Positions 22,206-34,672 of a stretch of DNA of 64,000 nt are shown piece after piece. The notes under the pieces were generated by a model. The model did not search any database. It saw only the letters and a program-made list of their open reading frames with translations, and had not been told where the DNA came from. Source of the DNA: Schistosoma mansoni (Eukaryota > Platyhelminthes > Trematoda > Strigeidida > Schistosomatidae); NCBI RefSeq assembly GCF_000237925.1, contig NC_031500.1, positions 10,007,753-10,071,752 on the forward strand, written 5' to 3'. The translations under genes and the position numbers were made by a program. Numbering within the stretch: position 1 is the first letter of the stretch; the number at the start of each line of letters is the position of its first letter.

Positions 22206-23010
22206 TATTAACAAAGAATTCTACATGTTGATGAAATATTGACGAAAACAAGTATTTCTGAGTTATACAATCAAAGATGGCATAAGCATACTGACATGTG
22301 TGAAAAGTATTTTGAATAAGATAAAACTAATATTCCTTAAACTGTAGTGCCATGCATCGTTAATCGATCACCTCGATAACCGTTATAATACCAATCTTAA
22401 CGGTGCATAAAATTAGAAGGCAAAGAGAAGCGGCAAATACAGTTTATTGTCAAATGACGCAGGCCAGAAAGTTACTAGCACATGAGTAAATATCAGCGAG
22501 CAGTGAGCATCAAGCGAGTAAGCAATTACATAGGCAATTTATAGTCAAATTTAATAAAGGCACTGCAAAACAAAACAAAAGCTGATAATAGGATTTGAGT
22601 GCATACATATATGGGGAGGAGGATGAATCATCGAATGATACTTAAGCAATCAACATTTTGGCTAGAGTGTCATGTGCTCTAGTGGTCATAACAGTATGAA
22701 GAGATACATGAATTGCTACTATTCCAACGACATTGTTTGTTAAGTAAGCTAATAAAAGGCTTAGCAAAGATTGTCCATGCTCAAAATCGATTGTAGGATA
22801 GTTGCTATAAAACGATGCAAAATTATGTTTGTATGGTCTGAGTTTGTTTATCTATCGTGAAGAGTGGTACAAATGACTAGTTTTGAAACTCATGCATAAA
22901 CAAGCATAAACAACAGATTAGTTGACTAAATACCAAACTATTCTTAAATCCTTATGGAATTTTAAGTTTGGTTCCCACTTCATTCTATAGACAATAATAC
23001 AAACTAATAA
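22206..23010. other. Non-coding, nothing recognised
   Basis: Likely the true continuation of 18532. No ORF or repeat that I can name. Confidence 0.4.
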
Positions 23011-23225
23011 GCAAAGATGGATGGTGACTAGCAGTAGAATACAGGACACACATTTCGTCATCTTTTGGACTTGTCAGCTGGATGTACCTGCATCTCATAG
23101 TTGATATTCACGCTGAGACAGTCCGCACAGGATGCACATATGCCAACAAGAGACTGATCAATTGTTATCCTAAACAATAATGGGAAGATACAAGCAAACA
23201 ATATCAAGGGAATATAACCTAATGT
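23011..23225 (-). repeat. Hammerhead SINE family A with inverted tail
   Basis: 23011-23118 is a minus copy (GCAAAGATGGATGGTGACTA, hammerhead with CTGACAA, then CATCTCATAGTTGATATTCA). It is followed at about 23119-23212 by plus-oriented tail (CACAGGATGCACATATGCCA, GAGACTGATCAATTG). The core has A for G8. Confidence 0.75.
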
Positions 23226-24867
23226 TTTGCAAAAGGAACAAACAAATTTATAAAATATTTCTATCACCGCTCTCCTTAGGGGTCACTATGATCAATAGTA
23301 CATGATTCACTAGCTGTAACAATTAGATTATCCTTAAACTGAAATATCTAGTCCCAATTTCTGTAAATCAGAATACATTTTTTGATTTCAATAGTTTTAC
23401 AGAACAGTATTATTCTTCCTAAAAACTGGGTAAAAATTTAAAGTCTCACACTGTAACTGATAAACCTTAAGACGGTACGCAGATAAATATATTCCCTTTC
23501 AAGTAAATGGTGATTTTCAGATGGGTGATGCTACCAAGAAAAATTAATTCTTAAATCGACATACTGTGTATTTAACATCATGAATAATAATATCGTCACA
23601 AATTTGTGTTAAAATTTATGCTACTGAATTTAGATATAAGTAACTAGTTGTTCACTTATTAAATATTGAGTTTTAAGACGATGTCTGAAATTGAGCTTTT
23701 AATCCCCTCTCTCTATCACCCACATACACTCAAATAAATGAATATAACTACCAGTCTTACTCACTTAGACAGTGATAATCTATTTTTATGATTTTCAGAT
23801 AGAGACTATCTCATTTATCAACCTGAAAAGATCAATAGGTATGTAGTTACTTCAACATTATTTTTACATCCATCATGACAAGGGGTAGAGAAAAGGATGA
23901 AATAAAATTTTAACTCAGTGTATAATTTTCCCTTTATTCATTAAAATATGGAAGTCAGGTTAATTCTTTTTTTAAAGTTATTCTGTAAAATGCTTCTTGC
24001 ATAAGTTGGACAAAATATTGTCACATTCAGTTCGTTCTTCAAAATTTGAGGAAATCAAACTAAATATGGATTCCTCATGAGATCACTACTTATCATTCAA
24101 TTGTAAAATAAAATAACGATCTTAATTATAGTACTCAGTAAACTCCAACGTAATTACGTCTGCTTAAGAATAACTAAGCTGGTAATATTCTTAAAAGTAC
24201 ATTAGGAATTATTTGGTATGGTATAATGTTATGAACAAAAAATAATCTGATGTTATTAGAAGATATTGAAGTAGATAGTGTATTCAGATGATTAGAATAA
24301 TGAATTGATTTGAAACCGCTGGTTTAAATCCCTTTTAGAAAACCAGAAAATACTGGAAATGTTGGAGTTTTCAGTAGAATACACTCATAATCTTGTCATA
24401 AATCCAATTATAGAAGTATTTAAAATGTTAATCTCTATTGATAAGAGTAGATCGACTAATAATATTTGAGTATAACATGCACCAATTAAGATTCACTTAA
24501 TCCCGGTCGCTGACCCTTTTTATTTAACTACCAGTCACAAAATTGCACTAGCAACATAAACATGAATAATCCTTGTTATTGATTGATTTTTTTGTGTCCC
24601 TGCTACTGTTCAGTATGTGTGTGCTTATTGTTCTCTTTGTAATTGACTGTTATTTTACATTTTTGTAAAAGTTGTATTAATTCACACTTTAGAAACAGAT
24701 TATAATTGTTGGTTATATACATGGTGACATGTTTTGATTAAAACCCTACTAACATTTTGTGGGACAGTATAGGGACTTATTCAAGAAGTCCATCTGTAGT
24801 TAATTATTTCCCCCTACACAGGACCCGTGTGAAAATCCAGTCTGAAAACTGTCTGCTACTTACGTAC
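23226..24867. other. Non-coding, nothing recognised
   Basis: AT-rich. No domain-bearing ORF and no clear repeat match in this window. Confidence 0.4.
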
Positions 24868-25142
24868 TTACTTACGCCTGTTACCCCTCGTGTAGAAGCA
24901 TAGGCTTCCCACCAACATTCTCCATCCAACACTGTCCTGGGCAATCCTTTCCAGTTGTTATTCATTCTTTTCATATCTGCTTCTATTTCCCGGCGTAATG
25001 TGTTCTTTGGGTTTCCTCTTTTCCGCTTCCCTTCCGGATTCCAAGTTAGTGATTGCCTCGTGATTCAGTTTGGTGATTTCCTTAATGTATGTCCGATCCA
25101 CTTCCAACATCTTTTCCGGTCAACACCCAATACTACTCATTA
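24868..25142 (-). mobile_element. RTE/SR2-like LINE, C-terminal fragment
   Basis: The minus strand encodes [33 protein letters not shown] and [18 protein letters not shown], the hallmark RTE-clade C-terminus. A TGA replaces the Cys codon in the PN-C-IT stretch. It is 5'-truncated with no RT core. Confidence 0.85.
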
Positions 25143-25684
25143 CAAGCGTTAATATAGACCAGAATAAATAATAATGCGTAGTGTGACAAAGAGATGGGCA
25201 TTGAACAAAATAGTGAGTGATAGATATACATACAAGTACACATGCAAAATGAATAGAGGGGAAGAATGTATTTGTGTGTATATGTTTTCGTAAGTGCTAA
25301 TCAATCTTGAGTAAAGTTATCAATCGTCTGTAGTTACAGATAATCAATCGAACTATCTAAAATTCAAACATTGTGCGGTTAATCTCGAATCAACTGGATT
25401 AGTAGTCACGATGTAAACTGACAGATAGAATTCGATTAGAATTGAGGAATAAATGACATTAGTTACTATTTAATGATGAATCAATACTAATATACCAGTC
25501 ACACGAGAGATATTTTATAGTGAAAACACCATTGTTGGGATGTCTTCAGGTGTGACTCTGAATAACAAAGATTAGAATTCCACCTAAAAGTATCAGTTAC
25601 CTTACAAATCTAAATATTCCTTATTTATGGATGTCGACTGTTATAACTTTAACTTCTTGTCTGACGCAATAAATCAGATACTGC

Positions 25685-25742
25685 AATTGACTCACGCTTT
25701 CAACTATGAAAATACTAAATCTCCACAAAACCCCTTCTGATA
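25685..25742 (+). repeat. Hammerhead SINE family B, 3' tail only
   Basis: Only the last about 58 bp: CAATTGACTCACGCTTTCAA to CACAAAACCCCTTCTGATAA. Confidence 0.7.
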
Positions 25743-25825
25743 ATTATATGATTCACTAATAAAGATTTTCGGTTAACAGCTAATAAGCTTGATGACAATT
25801 CTTTAAACCAATTACAGGAATTATT

Positions 25826-26228
25826 ATCAGAAGGGGTTTTTTTTGTGGAGATTTAGTATTTCCATAGTTGAAATCATAAGTCAATTGAAGCTAGACCACT
25901 ATGGAAAACCTGGAAGCACTGGACGACCGTTTCGTTCTATTATGGGACTCCTCGACAGTACGCATCTACGACCTCGCCTCGAGAGATTCGAACCCAGGAC
26001 CTAACAGTCTCGCGCCAGAGCACTTAACCGATAGACCACTGAGCCGACATCCATGGTTTTAATGTCTAATTTCAACCAATTCACAATTTTGAGTAACCGT
26101 TCACCAATTGTCTTCAGTGAGTTCCTATCTCACAACAGACGTGGTTTGAACTCCACTGGTCACTGCTTCCCACTAGAACTCCAGGAAATATCTCTCGAAG
26201 TCAGTCACTAGCGAGTATGTGATTATTA
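25826..26228 (-). repeat. Hammerhead SINE family B, full-length reference copy
   Basis: This copy shows the whole architecture on the minus strand. It has a 5' segment of about 190 bp (CACATACTCGCTAGTGACTG, GAAGCAGTGACCAGTGGAGT), a tRNA-like segment (A-box-like GGCTCAGTGGTCTATCGGTT, B box GGGTTCGAATCTC), a hammerhead, and a 3' tail ending in CCACAAA, a run of A, and CCCCTTCTGA. The promoter-like part lies in the middle, not at the 5' end as in ordinary tRNA SINEs. The core reads TCGAGGA where CTGAGGA is expected. Confidence 0.85.
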
Positions 26229-26232
26229 TTTT

Positions 26233-26400
26233 CAGAAGGGGTTTTTTTTGTGGAGATTTAGTATTTTCATAGTTGAAATCATAAGTCAATGGGAGCTAGA
26301 CCACCATGGAAAACCTGGAAGCGCTGGACGACCGTTTCGTCCTATTGTGGGACTCCTCTAGCTTCAATTGACTCACGCTTTCAACCATGAACATTACAGA
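26233..26400 (-). repeat. Hammerhead SINE family B, short foldback copy
   Basis: The minus copy has 3' tail and half of the hammerhead up to GTGGGACTCCTC at about 26357. It is directly joined to a plus-oriented tail (TAGCTTCAATTGACTCACGC). The outer sequence on both sides is the same element end. Confidence 0.75.
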
Positions 26401-27582
26401 AATGATTGTGAACGACGAACAGAAACCCTAACTCCTATTGGTTCACACAATTTCTATTATCCCCAATAACCAATCAGAACACAAGTCAGTAAGCAAATTT
26501 TCCTTCTATTATTGTATTGTCCTTGTAATTTAAAAACACCGATTTCAGAGAAGGGATCTCTTGTTTTCAACGAATTTATTATCAAGCTGTACAATCGTAT
26601 ATATATATATGAAAACTTTTTTTTGTTAAAGTACTAATTCCGTGAGGGAATGTGAGCACGAATAACCAAGATGATGTAATTGAAAGATTATAATACTAGA
26701 TTACGTTATACGAGTAATAACAATAGATTTATTGAATATCATAAGATGATTAAAATATTTTTTTTGTTACCATAATTAAAGGTCATTAAAGGTCATAGAG
26801 GTGTAAAAATAAATATCCACAAAAACCCTTTCTGAAAAATAAATAAGATGATATGATGAAATGAGAATATAAGACATAAGTAAAGGGGAATGCAGTAATA
26901 ACAATAATGGAATGATAATATTGATTAAGGCCACGGTAACGATAACGATAAGGCGTACTTCTTTTGTACGCATAGTTCTGGTTTAAACTCATGGATGATA
27001 AGAGCTTCGGCTATTTTTAAGAGTTGAATACGAAGAAATCTAGGTAGATTTGAACGAATCATATAAACAATCTTAAAATAAAACTATGGATCCGTAGAGT
27101 GATTACAATCGATTAAGTGTTCAAGTATAGAACTCCTAACTGCTTTCCTTTCACCCTTTCAGAACCAAACTTGGGATATGTTCTCGTATCCGAGTTGAAA
27201 GCGAGCACTGGCTACGATCAATGTACCTTGCTCCACAAGAGCAGGTGAACTGGTAGATGCACATAGAGGCGACTAAACGCGGTAGCTTATCTTTTATGAG
27301 TACAGAAAATCAGTTCCTACTAGTGTAGGTTATATACATTACTTACAAATAAGAAATCACACTATGTTTATAAATAGGTCATATATAATACAAAACAGAG
27401 CAATATATACATAATTAATTAACTAAGCATATTAATAAAAACATGATAATTCACCATAGAGTAGTTCTAAAGTTTCTCCCTTTCCTAACTATTCACTTCT
27501 TATTTAACAACAATTAGGACAAAATATAAACCTATGGATTAACTTCAGTTTGCCATGAACTAATAATGAAGAAAAAATGCCA
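26401..27582. other. Non-coding, nothing recognised
   Basis: AT-rich with a TA dinucleotide tract near 26598. The overlapping short ORFs at 26776-26992 (minus) are hydrophobic but without conserved features. Confidence 0.4.
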
Positions 27583-27629
27583 GTTTTTTCCTATTCATTT
27601 AAGTATTTATAAATCTAGAGATTTTTTAT

Positions 27630-27930
27630 TGTAGTGAACAGAACACAAGTGGGGACAATCGAATGTATTCATGCACGAAAATTACAGGCTATCTCAGTAA
27701 AATCTGATAACCATACAATAAACAGTTAGTTTGTAAACTATCAATCAATTGTCTTAATCTTGACTCTTCCTTCTACAAATATCAGTCTATCGTATCTGAT
27801 TATTATTATTCATGCATTTTCATACCAATTTCGTTTCGTTTCCGTTCTTTCCTTATCGATCTTCTAGTGAAATACATTCTGTGCCTGACCATCGTCATAT
27901 ACTACTTATATGGATATAAGCAACCCACAC
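27630..27930. repeat. LTR-like repeat R3 (possible solo LTR)
   Basis: About 300 bp, starting TGTAGTGAACAGAACACAAG and ending near CACACCACA, so TG...CA ends with short inverted termini. Copies lie at 34108-34402, 18775-19078 (duplicate contig) and, older, 13190-13520. Recorded as a fossil of probable LTR origin. No internal domain is adjacent. Confidence 0.4.
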
Positions 27931-28159
27931 CACACTCATCCCCCCTTTAAAGCATTCATTCTTGCAATGGTTTTGCTCGCCGTGTCACTTTCTTCTTTTA
28001 CCGCAGTCTGTACCACACTCTCCGTCAAAATTTTGAGTCTGCGGCGCGCTGATCTCCATAGCTCCGTCAACCTACCGCGACACAAACAGTATTACCGTTA
28101 TTATTAAAATTGATTTTTCCGTATCACAAATATATTTTCTTATAAAACAGTGTTTTGTT

Positions 28160-28440
28160 CTAAGCAAAGATGGATAGTGGCTAGCAGTGGAATCCAGTTT
28201 GATGTGCATTTCGTCCTATTCGGGACTTGTTAGCTGGATGTACCTGTATCGCAGAGTTAATGTTCACTCTGGGACTCGTACCCAGTACCTTTCGCTTCAA
28301 ACGTCATCGCGTTATTCACTCAGCTACTGAGTCCTGATAGTCACTTGCTTCTGAACATATACCAATAAGAGACTGATCAGTTGCAGTCCAAAAACATCAA
28401 TGGGAAGATTCAAACAAACAATACTAAGTGAAATGTTTTG
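28160..28440 (-). repeat. Hammerhead SINE family A with inverted tail
   Basis: The tRNA-like part on the minus strand is well kept (A box in CAGTAGCTGAGTGAATAACG). The first ribozyme core segment reads CTAACAA, so the ribozyme is probably dead. From about 28350 the tail is in plus orientation. The duplicate-contig copy lies at 19310-19590. Confidence 0.75.
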
Positions 28441-29214
28441 TTCTGTCTTTTTTCTTCTTCTTCTTTGTTCAAATCTATTCTTCATGGGATTACTTCCCAT
28501 CAAAATAATAAGTTATGACAATTTTTAGTATAAATGTGTATATGAATATGATGTTACCGAAATTGAATTCAGTCAACTTCAATAACCCTAGAGTCTTTTC
28601 TTTTAATCAATTATCTTATAATCATTTATATTTACCATAGTAAAAGTATTATCTCTACTCTACTCTACTGTATCATCGGTTAAGTAAGATGTTGTCAATG
28701 TGTATACAACCTAATTCTTCTTAGCTAATATCAAGATATATTTGTATATATATTTATATATAAATGTATAAAATAATCGTCTCTTTACTCCTCCTCTTTA
28801 CAAAATTGTTACTGAGGTTAGAAAAATCCCATTAAGATCGTTGTACAGACATATATCTATGGGATTACAGACATGTGTAAATTCTGATAGGTAACAAATA
28901 GTGTGACAGACATTCATATATATATATATATGTGTATATAGAAAAATCAATATTTATTTTTTCCAACTTAAAATGAACGTGTAACCGACTTTTAATTTTA
29001 TTCAACATAATCGAAATTGATTTAAGAAAACATTGAGGAAAAAAATTTTTTTTTTTAATTTTTCTATTATGGATTTATATAATACCAAATGTAATTCACA
29101 CATTTATTAATACATTTTGTGGAATAATCAACTATACCATAGAAACTATTTATTTGTTTAAGGTGAGTAATATTTTAAAAAGTTTCTATTTAATATGAAT
29201 AAGATAAAAATGAT

Positions 29215-29335
29215 ACTAAGAAGTGAAAGGTACTGGGTTGGAGTCTCAGAGTGAATATCCATTCTGTAATGTAGGTAAATCTAGCTGACGAGTCCCATAT
29301 AGGACGAAACGCACCTTGTCCTGGATTCCACCTTT
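29215..29335 (+). repeat. Hammerhead SINE family A, 5'-truncated
   Basis: Runs from the B-box region (GTACTGGGTTGGAGTCTCAG) to CTGGATTCCAC. The A box and tail are missing. It contains one of the better hammerheads in the window. Confidence 0.75.
29278..29327 (+). ncRNA. Hammerhead ribozyme, intact core (SINE A)
   Basis: Core CTGACGA, stem II GTCC/GGAC with loop CATATA, then GAAA. Stem III is ACG/TGT with loop CACCT, and the cleavage site is GTC at 29318-29320. Stem I is AATCTAG against CTGGATT, seven pairs including one wobble. All known catalytic positions of a type I hammerhead are present. It differs from the published Sm-alpha sequence mainly in loops. Confidence 0.85.
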
Positions 29336-29489
29336 GGATACTAAGAAAAGTTTTTAAAATAGAAAGATAATGAACTGACAATGTTTGCATATTGCTGTTG
29401 GTGATATTAAAGAAAATAATATATTAGTTACAATTCTTGGACTTTACTATTATAATTAGAATCCAAATTTATTTAGAAACATTTGACTA

Positions 29490-29750
29490 AACGGTTGCTC
29501 AACTTTGTGGATTGGTTGAAGTTAGACATTAACAATGTTGGATGCCGGCTGGCTCAGTGGTCTAGTGGTTAAGCGTTCGCGCACGAGACTGATAAGTCCT
29601 GGGTTCAAATCTCGTGAGGCGGGATCGTGGATACTCACTGCTAAGGAGTCCCACAATAGGACGAAGCGGCCTTCCAGTGCTTCCAAGTTTTCCATGGTGG
29701 TCTAGCTTCAATTGACTTATGATTTCAACTATGAAATTTTGACTAAATGT
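29490..29750 (+). repeat. Hammerhead SINE family B
   Basis: Has part of the 5' segment (GGTTGCTCAACTTTGTGGAT), the A box (GGCTCAGTGGTCTAGTGGTT), the B-box equivalent GGGTTCAAATC, a hammerhead and a tail. The core reads CTAAGGA and GAAG, so it is probably inactive. The tRNA-like part is among the best kept. Confidence 0.8.
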
Positions 29751-30258
29751 TAATATTTAAACAATCATCTTCAGGTATATATATATATAATTGAGATTGG
29801 TTAGCGACGATAAAATACAAACTCTTTGAAATAAAATCATATCTGATAAACAAGTTCGTAACTATCTGAACTTAGTAGGTCAATAGAGGATGCTCGAGGG
29901 TTTGGAGTGGAAAGATCTGGATGAACAGTGATGCAGATTTATCATTTATAACAAATCCTAAATAGAGTGAATCAAGTTTCTATTATTATCTACAATTCAA
30001 TTTTACTCAAACAATAATTATTTTAAAAGTATTTTCTTATTATTAACTGAGATGGATATTATTTTCGACCACTGTTGTGTCTTACGTTTGAATTTCTCAA
30101 CTGTATACATCTAGTCTATTTTTAAATCTATCATATAGATAGACATGTCCAATTTTCAGTGTTACCATACTTTACAAACACTTTACATTATAATGAAAAG
30201 TATAATTTCGTTTACTTGTTATTTTTAAACATCCAATGATGTTGAGAGCGGTTTGAGT

Positions 30259-30326
<68 letters not shown>

Positions 30327-30819
30327 GTAATAATAACACTGCATTTGAAAATACCGAATATACTGATTAATTTAAGAATTTTTGATCAATGAACATACTT
30401 TACAATGGCAATAAACAGAGTTTATTGTCTTTGACGAAGGAGGTACTAGTTTCGTACTAATTTTATTATTATTGTCATTAATGACACATTTGCTTTATAT
30501 AGATTTGTATACTTAGTTTGGACCCACATTGTAAGTGTGATAGGTAGTAATACTACCCTGCTGTTCAAACTGCAGAAGGTTAGATGGGTCACAGATCTGG
30601 GACTTAATGGTTACATGTTGGGTGTTTTAACCACTGAGCTTCTGATTTACTTGTACCGGTAAGTACGAAAATATAACTCGATTGCAAATTTAATTGCTAG
30701 TTGGTTAAGGAAGTCAGAAAACCTGAGTTATATGCTAGTTAGCACTTGTTAAAGGAGATGTGACATAGACTCAAGCTCCATCAATTGCATCGATTCCTTC
30801 AAGATTGCTTATACACCTT
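29751..30819. other. Non-coding with ACT/AAT microsatellite
   Basis: A long ACT tract followed by AAT lies at about 30261-30336. The rest is AT-rich with no gene signal. Confidence 0.6.
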
Positions 30820-31212
30820 GTTGGTGAATGCAACTAGATAAATCTCAAAAGATAAAGTGTATTTTAAATCTATGGTTCAAGAGTTGAAACCAGTCAATCA
30901 TAACAGTTCCAGAACACTTTACTAGATAAACTATTGATCAAGAAAAATTAATAAACATAATTCTTTATTTAAGTAAAACTTACTTTTTCGCTATTGTCTC
31001 ATTTAGAAGCCTAATATTTTCTAACGTAGACATATTTCAAAGCGACGTACGTGCTTACCCCCTTCCATAATTAAGATAAAGACGCCCTAATCTCTGTGCA
31101 AAACTTTCAATATTCAATTATCTGTGAAGTAAAAATTCGAGTTCCAAAATCTACAAAAATCCATATACAAACAGATTATGTCCACTTAACACTAAGTACA
31201 AAGAATAATTTT

Positions 31213-31510
31213 TGCAGATCTAATAAGAAGTCATGACTAGTGGTGTTCAGCCATGTTGAATACAAAACAAGTAGCACCGATGATAATACGCTGTGATAGC
31301 GGAAAATCACGAATACGTTGCAGCTAAAAATATAAAACATTGGATGACAGCTCAGTGACCGAACGGTTAAGTGCTGACTACGTGGCCTTAAAGACTTTTG
31401 CCCGATTCCTGATGCGGCCGTAGATATGCAATACTGAGGCGTCCCGTGCCAGAACGATAAACTGTTCATTACTTCCCAATTTCTAATGGTTCTCCTTTGG
31501 CGGCCTGCTT
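31213..31510 (+). repeat. Degenerate hammerhead SINE, family B
   Basis: Keeps GACTAGTGGTGTTCAGCCAT, an A-box remnant (GACAGCTCAGTGACCGAACG), and a ribozyme remnant CTGAGGCGTCCC followed by AGAACGATAAAC. Its duplicate lies at 20690-20987. The 97-aa minus ORF over it is a repeat ORF. Confidence 0.55.
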
Positions 31511-31588
31511 AAACATCTGGGCTACCTGTTTCCCGTCATCTATATATTTCAACAAGTTATCTAATATTGTTTCTTTTAATACATCATT

Positions 31589-31900
31589 ATGGATATTAAG
31601 CACACAGCCTATTTCGGTGCGTTTCTGAAAACTGTACAACCTTTCGCTGTAAAGGTTACAAAAGGCCTAATCACAGATGTCGTGTTTGTTGGGAACATGC
31701 AGCAAAAAGAATATACATTATTCATATGTCGATTGACTGAACTGCTGACATCCAACTGGCGATCACTGAATGTTTATCATCAGGAGCAACGAAGAAATAA
31801 GAAACGTAAACATGTTGAAATACTTTATGCTGAGAATTCGATTTTGTACCAAATAATATAATATTGAATAAAGCTAATAATAATAATAATAATAACTGAA
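31589..31900 (+). mobile_element. LINE 3' end (remnant, 3'UTR and AAT tail)
   Basis: The segment from about 31773 matches the 3' end of the LINE at 13790-14325: TGTTGAAATA, TGCTGAGAATTC, TTGTACCA, ATATTGAATAAAGC, then an AAT tail. The upstream 90-aa ORF has no recognisable domain. The tail abuts an RTE fragment. Confidence 0.5.
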
Positions 31901-31901
31901 G

Positions 31902-32330
31902 TCAATCAATATTTATCAGGAAGAACAAGTCCCCACAGTCTGGAAAAAATGATACCTCATCAAGATACAAAAGAAAGGAGATCTGAGCAAATGAAAGGAT
32001 TACAGAGTCGTCACACTGTTGTTAGTACCAGGAAAAGTTTTCAACATAGTGTTGCTGAACCGGATGAAAGACTCAGTGGACGCCCGAATTCGAGATCAAT
32101 AGGCTGGACTCTGTAAGGATCGGCTGTGCACAGACCAAATCATGACACTACGGATCATCGTTGAACGATCAATTGAATGGAACTCCTCACTATACACCAA
32201 CTTCATTGACTATGAGAAGGCGTTTGACAGTGTGGATGGGAGAACATTATGGAAACTTATTCGATACTATTGAGTACCTGGGAAAATCGTCAACATTATC
32301 CGGAATTTATACATCGGACTACACTACAAC
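31902..32330 (+). mobile_element. RTE/SR2-like LINE reverse transcriptase fragment
   Basis: Unique-locus copy of the RT piece described at 21379-21806. It contains RT motif A FIDYEKAFDSVD, preceded by CTDQIMTLRIIVE. It has in-frame stops and lacks both endonuclease and C-terminus. Its downstream end meets repeat R2 at about 32330. Confidence 0.85.
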
Positions 32331-32645
32331 TTACTTATTTAAGCACATAAGTATAGGTACAAGGAGGAACCAAATATGTATGCGTCACATAAATCAAATG
32401 ATTTATGTGAGGGCTGTGGTATTATCAGGGCGCCCAAAGAGAAGCAGGGGGTTTTCTTACGGAGCCACTCCCTGAGCTTTCGACCTATAGGTCTAATCCA
32501 TAATGCATTGGAGCAAATTTAGGAGATGCAGTCCCATGGTAGCCGGTGACCAACAATAGGTTCATACGCCTTTTACTCCCTCAGGATCCAGGATCCCATG
32601 TACACCATTGGTTTGAAATGAGGGTTTTTCAACTCCCAAAACAAA
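32330..32645 (+). repeat. Unclassified repeat R2, partial
   Basis: Starts ACTTATTTAAGCACATAAGT and keeps GGTTTTCTTACGGAGCCA, GTCCCATGGTAGCCGGTGAC and TTTTTCAACTCCC. Truncated before the second half seen at 6040-6266. Confidence 0.65.
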
Positions 32646-33689
32646 CTGTACTATAAAACTTTTCTGTAGTATAAATTAGAACAACTCAGAGAACAAGAAA
32701 CAATATTGTTTTCAATCAGATATTAATCAGACACTATTATGTAGTAATATTTTGTATGGTTATACAAAAAATATTAAACCAATTTAGTCAGTTTACAGGT
32801 CATTGATAACAATATAAATGTATTATGCAACTAATCAGACTGATTTTCTTACCGATATCCGATCTTCCTATGCATAATCCCAACTCTTTACTCGAATGAA
32901 AAGACTAAGAATGAGAAAGAAATTTGTAGACTGAATCGAATTGGTAATGTAGGTGAACCAATTTATGGGGTCATCTCTTAGATATGCAAGGCATTTCTTG
33001 GCCAATTACCTGCGTTCGTCATTTGACCGGTTTCTGACTGGCCCAATATATCAGAAAAGAGATATATTAATAAATATAGTAGTAACGTACATTTTGATGA
33101 CATAAACATGTTAATATGAGAGGTATGTCAAGGCTTGCGGAAATAAACTTACTAAAATAATAATGATCAAAAATTACGTAATATGGAGTGTGAATAGTTA
33201 ATTTGTAGTATGCAGATGGTAAAGAAACGAAAAGAAACAACAAATGGCAGAACGAATTTGTAATATCCCCTGTTAGATTTTCTCTGAGCAAGAAAGGGAC
33301 AAAGAGATATTGCAGATTAAGCTATGAACACACTGACTAGAGTTGCCAACTCCAAAACTTTGTAGCTCCTCTATATATAAGAGATTTAAAAAAAATGCTT
33401 ATTCAGAGAATATGAAGATGCTTGATAAACTATTGCAGACATTCTGATTGCATCTATTATACGACCACTATCGATCAAATGTGACTGAACGAAGATTTTA
33501 TATGACCCTTTTTAAACCATAGAAGTATTCCCTGAATTATTGTATATCCTTATATTTACTACTACATTTGTCATACCATCTTACTGACAATTTGTAATTT
33601 GCAATTAGTTCTTCAGTCCTTTCGCATTAGTTCAATATATTCTCCCTCATTCATACAAAGTATTACCTGTATATTAGAGTACTACTTGA
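32646..33689. other. Non-coding, nothing recognised
   Basis: AT-rich, no supported gene. The minus ORF 33067-33291 has no domain features. Confidence 0.4.
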
Positions 33690-33950
33690 TGAAGATCTAA
33701 CTGAAAAAAATTAAGTGAATAATTACAATCTTATCTTGTTTGTAAAGATTTGAATCTACTCTTTGTTGATGTTAAGGTCTGCAATTAGTCAGTTGATTTT
33801 GGTAAATATACATTCTGGACAGATTGCCATGATATGGCTGTTAAGTAACAAGCATTATAAACAGTTTTGGGTGGTGGTTAGCAGTGGAATTGTGGACACA
33901 TGTTTCATCCTGTTTGATACTTTTTAATTGGATGTACCTGTACCCAATTT
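33690..33950 (-). repeat. Degenerate hammerhead SINE, family A
   Basis: Keeps the tail remnant (GATGTTAAGGTCTGCAATTA on plus), TTAGCAGTGGAATTGTGGAC, TTTCATCCTGTTTGATACT and GGATGTACCTGTA in family order. The ribozyme core is lost. Confidence 0.55.
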
Positions 33951-34107
33951 CCCAGAACAGAATAGAGCCCTTAACATCAACAACGAGGAGACTGAAAAAT
34001 AATTACAAGGGAAATAAAATTCATTCGCGTCATACAAACTAGTGTTTATATGAACTCACTAAATCAATTGATTACGTTTTAGGTGTTTGGTGCGAAAGGT
34101 ACTGTGG

Positions 34108-34402
34108 TGAACAAGAACACAAATGGGGACAATCGAATGTATTTAGGCACGAAAATTACAGACTATGTCATTAAAATCTGATGACCATACAGTAAACAGT
34201 TAGTTTGTAAACTATCAATCAATTGTCTCAATCTTGAGTCTTCCTTCTACATCGTATCTGATTATTATTGTTCATGCATTTTCACACCAATTTCTTTTCG
34301 TTCTCGTTCTTTCCTTATCGATCTTCTTCTGAAATGCATTTAATGCCCGACCATCGTTATATATTACTTATGTGGATATAAGCAACCCACATCACAGTAC
34401 TG
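34108..34402. repeat. LTR-like repeat R3 (possible solo LTR)
   Basis: TGTGGTGAAC at the left and CACATCACA at the right give TG...CA with inverted ends. Moderately diverged from 27630-27930. A family A SINE fragment (34400-34470, with CATCCAACTGACAAGTTC) abuts its right edge. Fossil; no internal region is present. Confidence 0.4.
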
Positions 34403-34537
34403 TGTCCGAGTCCCAATGTGAACATTAACAATTGGATGTAGTGGGTACATCCAACTGACAAGTTCTTAATATGATATAACACACCTCCTAGATTATATTA
34501 CCGACCAATAGCCAACTTGTAAACAGATATTTATTCT

Positions 34538-34672
34538 ATATAGTTGAAATCATGAGTCAATAGAAGCACTGGACGGCCGTTTCGTCCTATTGTGGGACTC
34601 CTCAGCAGTGCGTATCCACGATCCCGCCTCACGAGATTCAGTCTCGCGCGCGAGGACTTAACCGATATTTAT
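34538..34672 (-). repeat. Hammerhead SINE family B, internally shortened
   Basis: The minus strand shows tail, then hammerhead, then a shortened tRNA-like part (GAATCTCGTGAGGCGGGATC on minus). The tRNA-like segment lacks the B-box flank, and there is no 5' segment. It carries the best hammerhead of family B. Confidence 0.8.
34566..34611 (-). ncRNA. Hammerhead ribozyme, fully consensus (SINE B)
   Basis: 46 nt. Stem I GCACTG/CAGTGC has six perfect pairs. Core CTGAGGA, stem II GTCC/GGAC with loop CACAATA, GAAA, self-complementary stem III ACGGCCGT, and site GTC. Every catalytic nucleotide of a type I hammerhead is present. The stem III stub is very short, as is known for schistosome and Penelope-like hammerheads, which act better as dimers. 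Confidence 0.88.
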
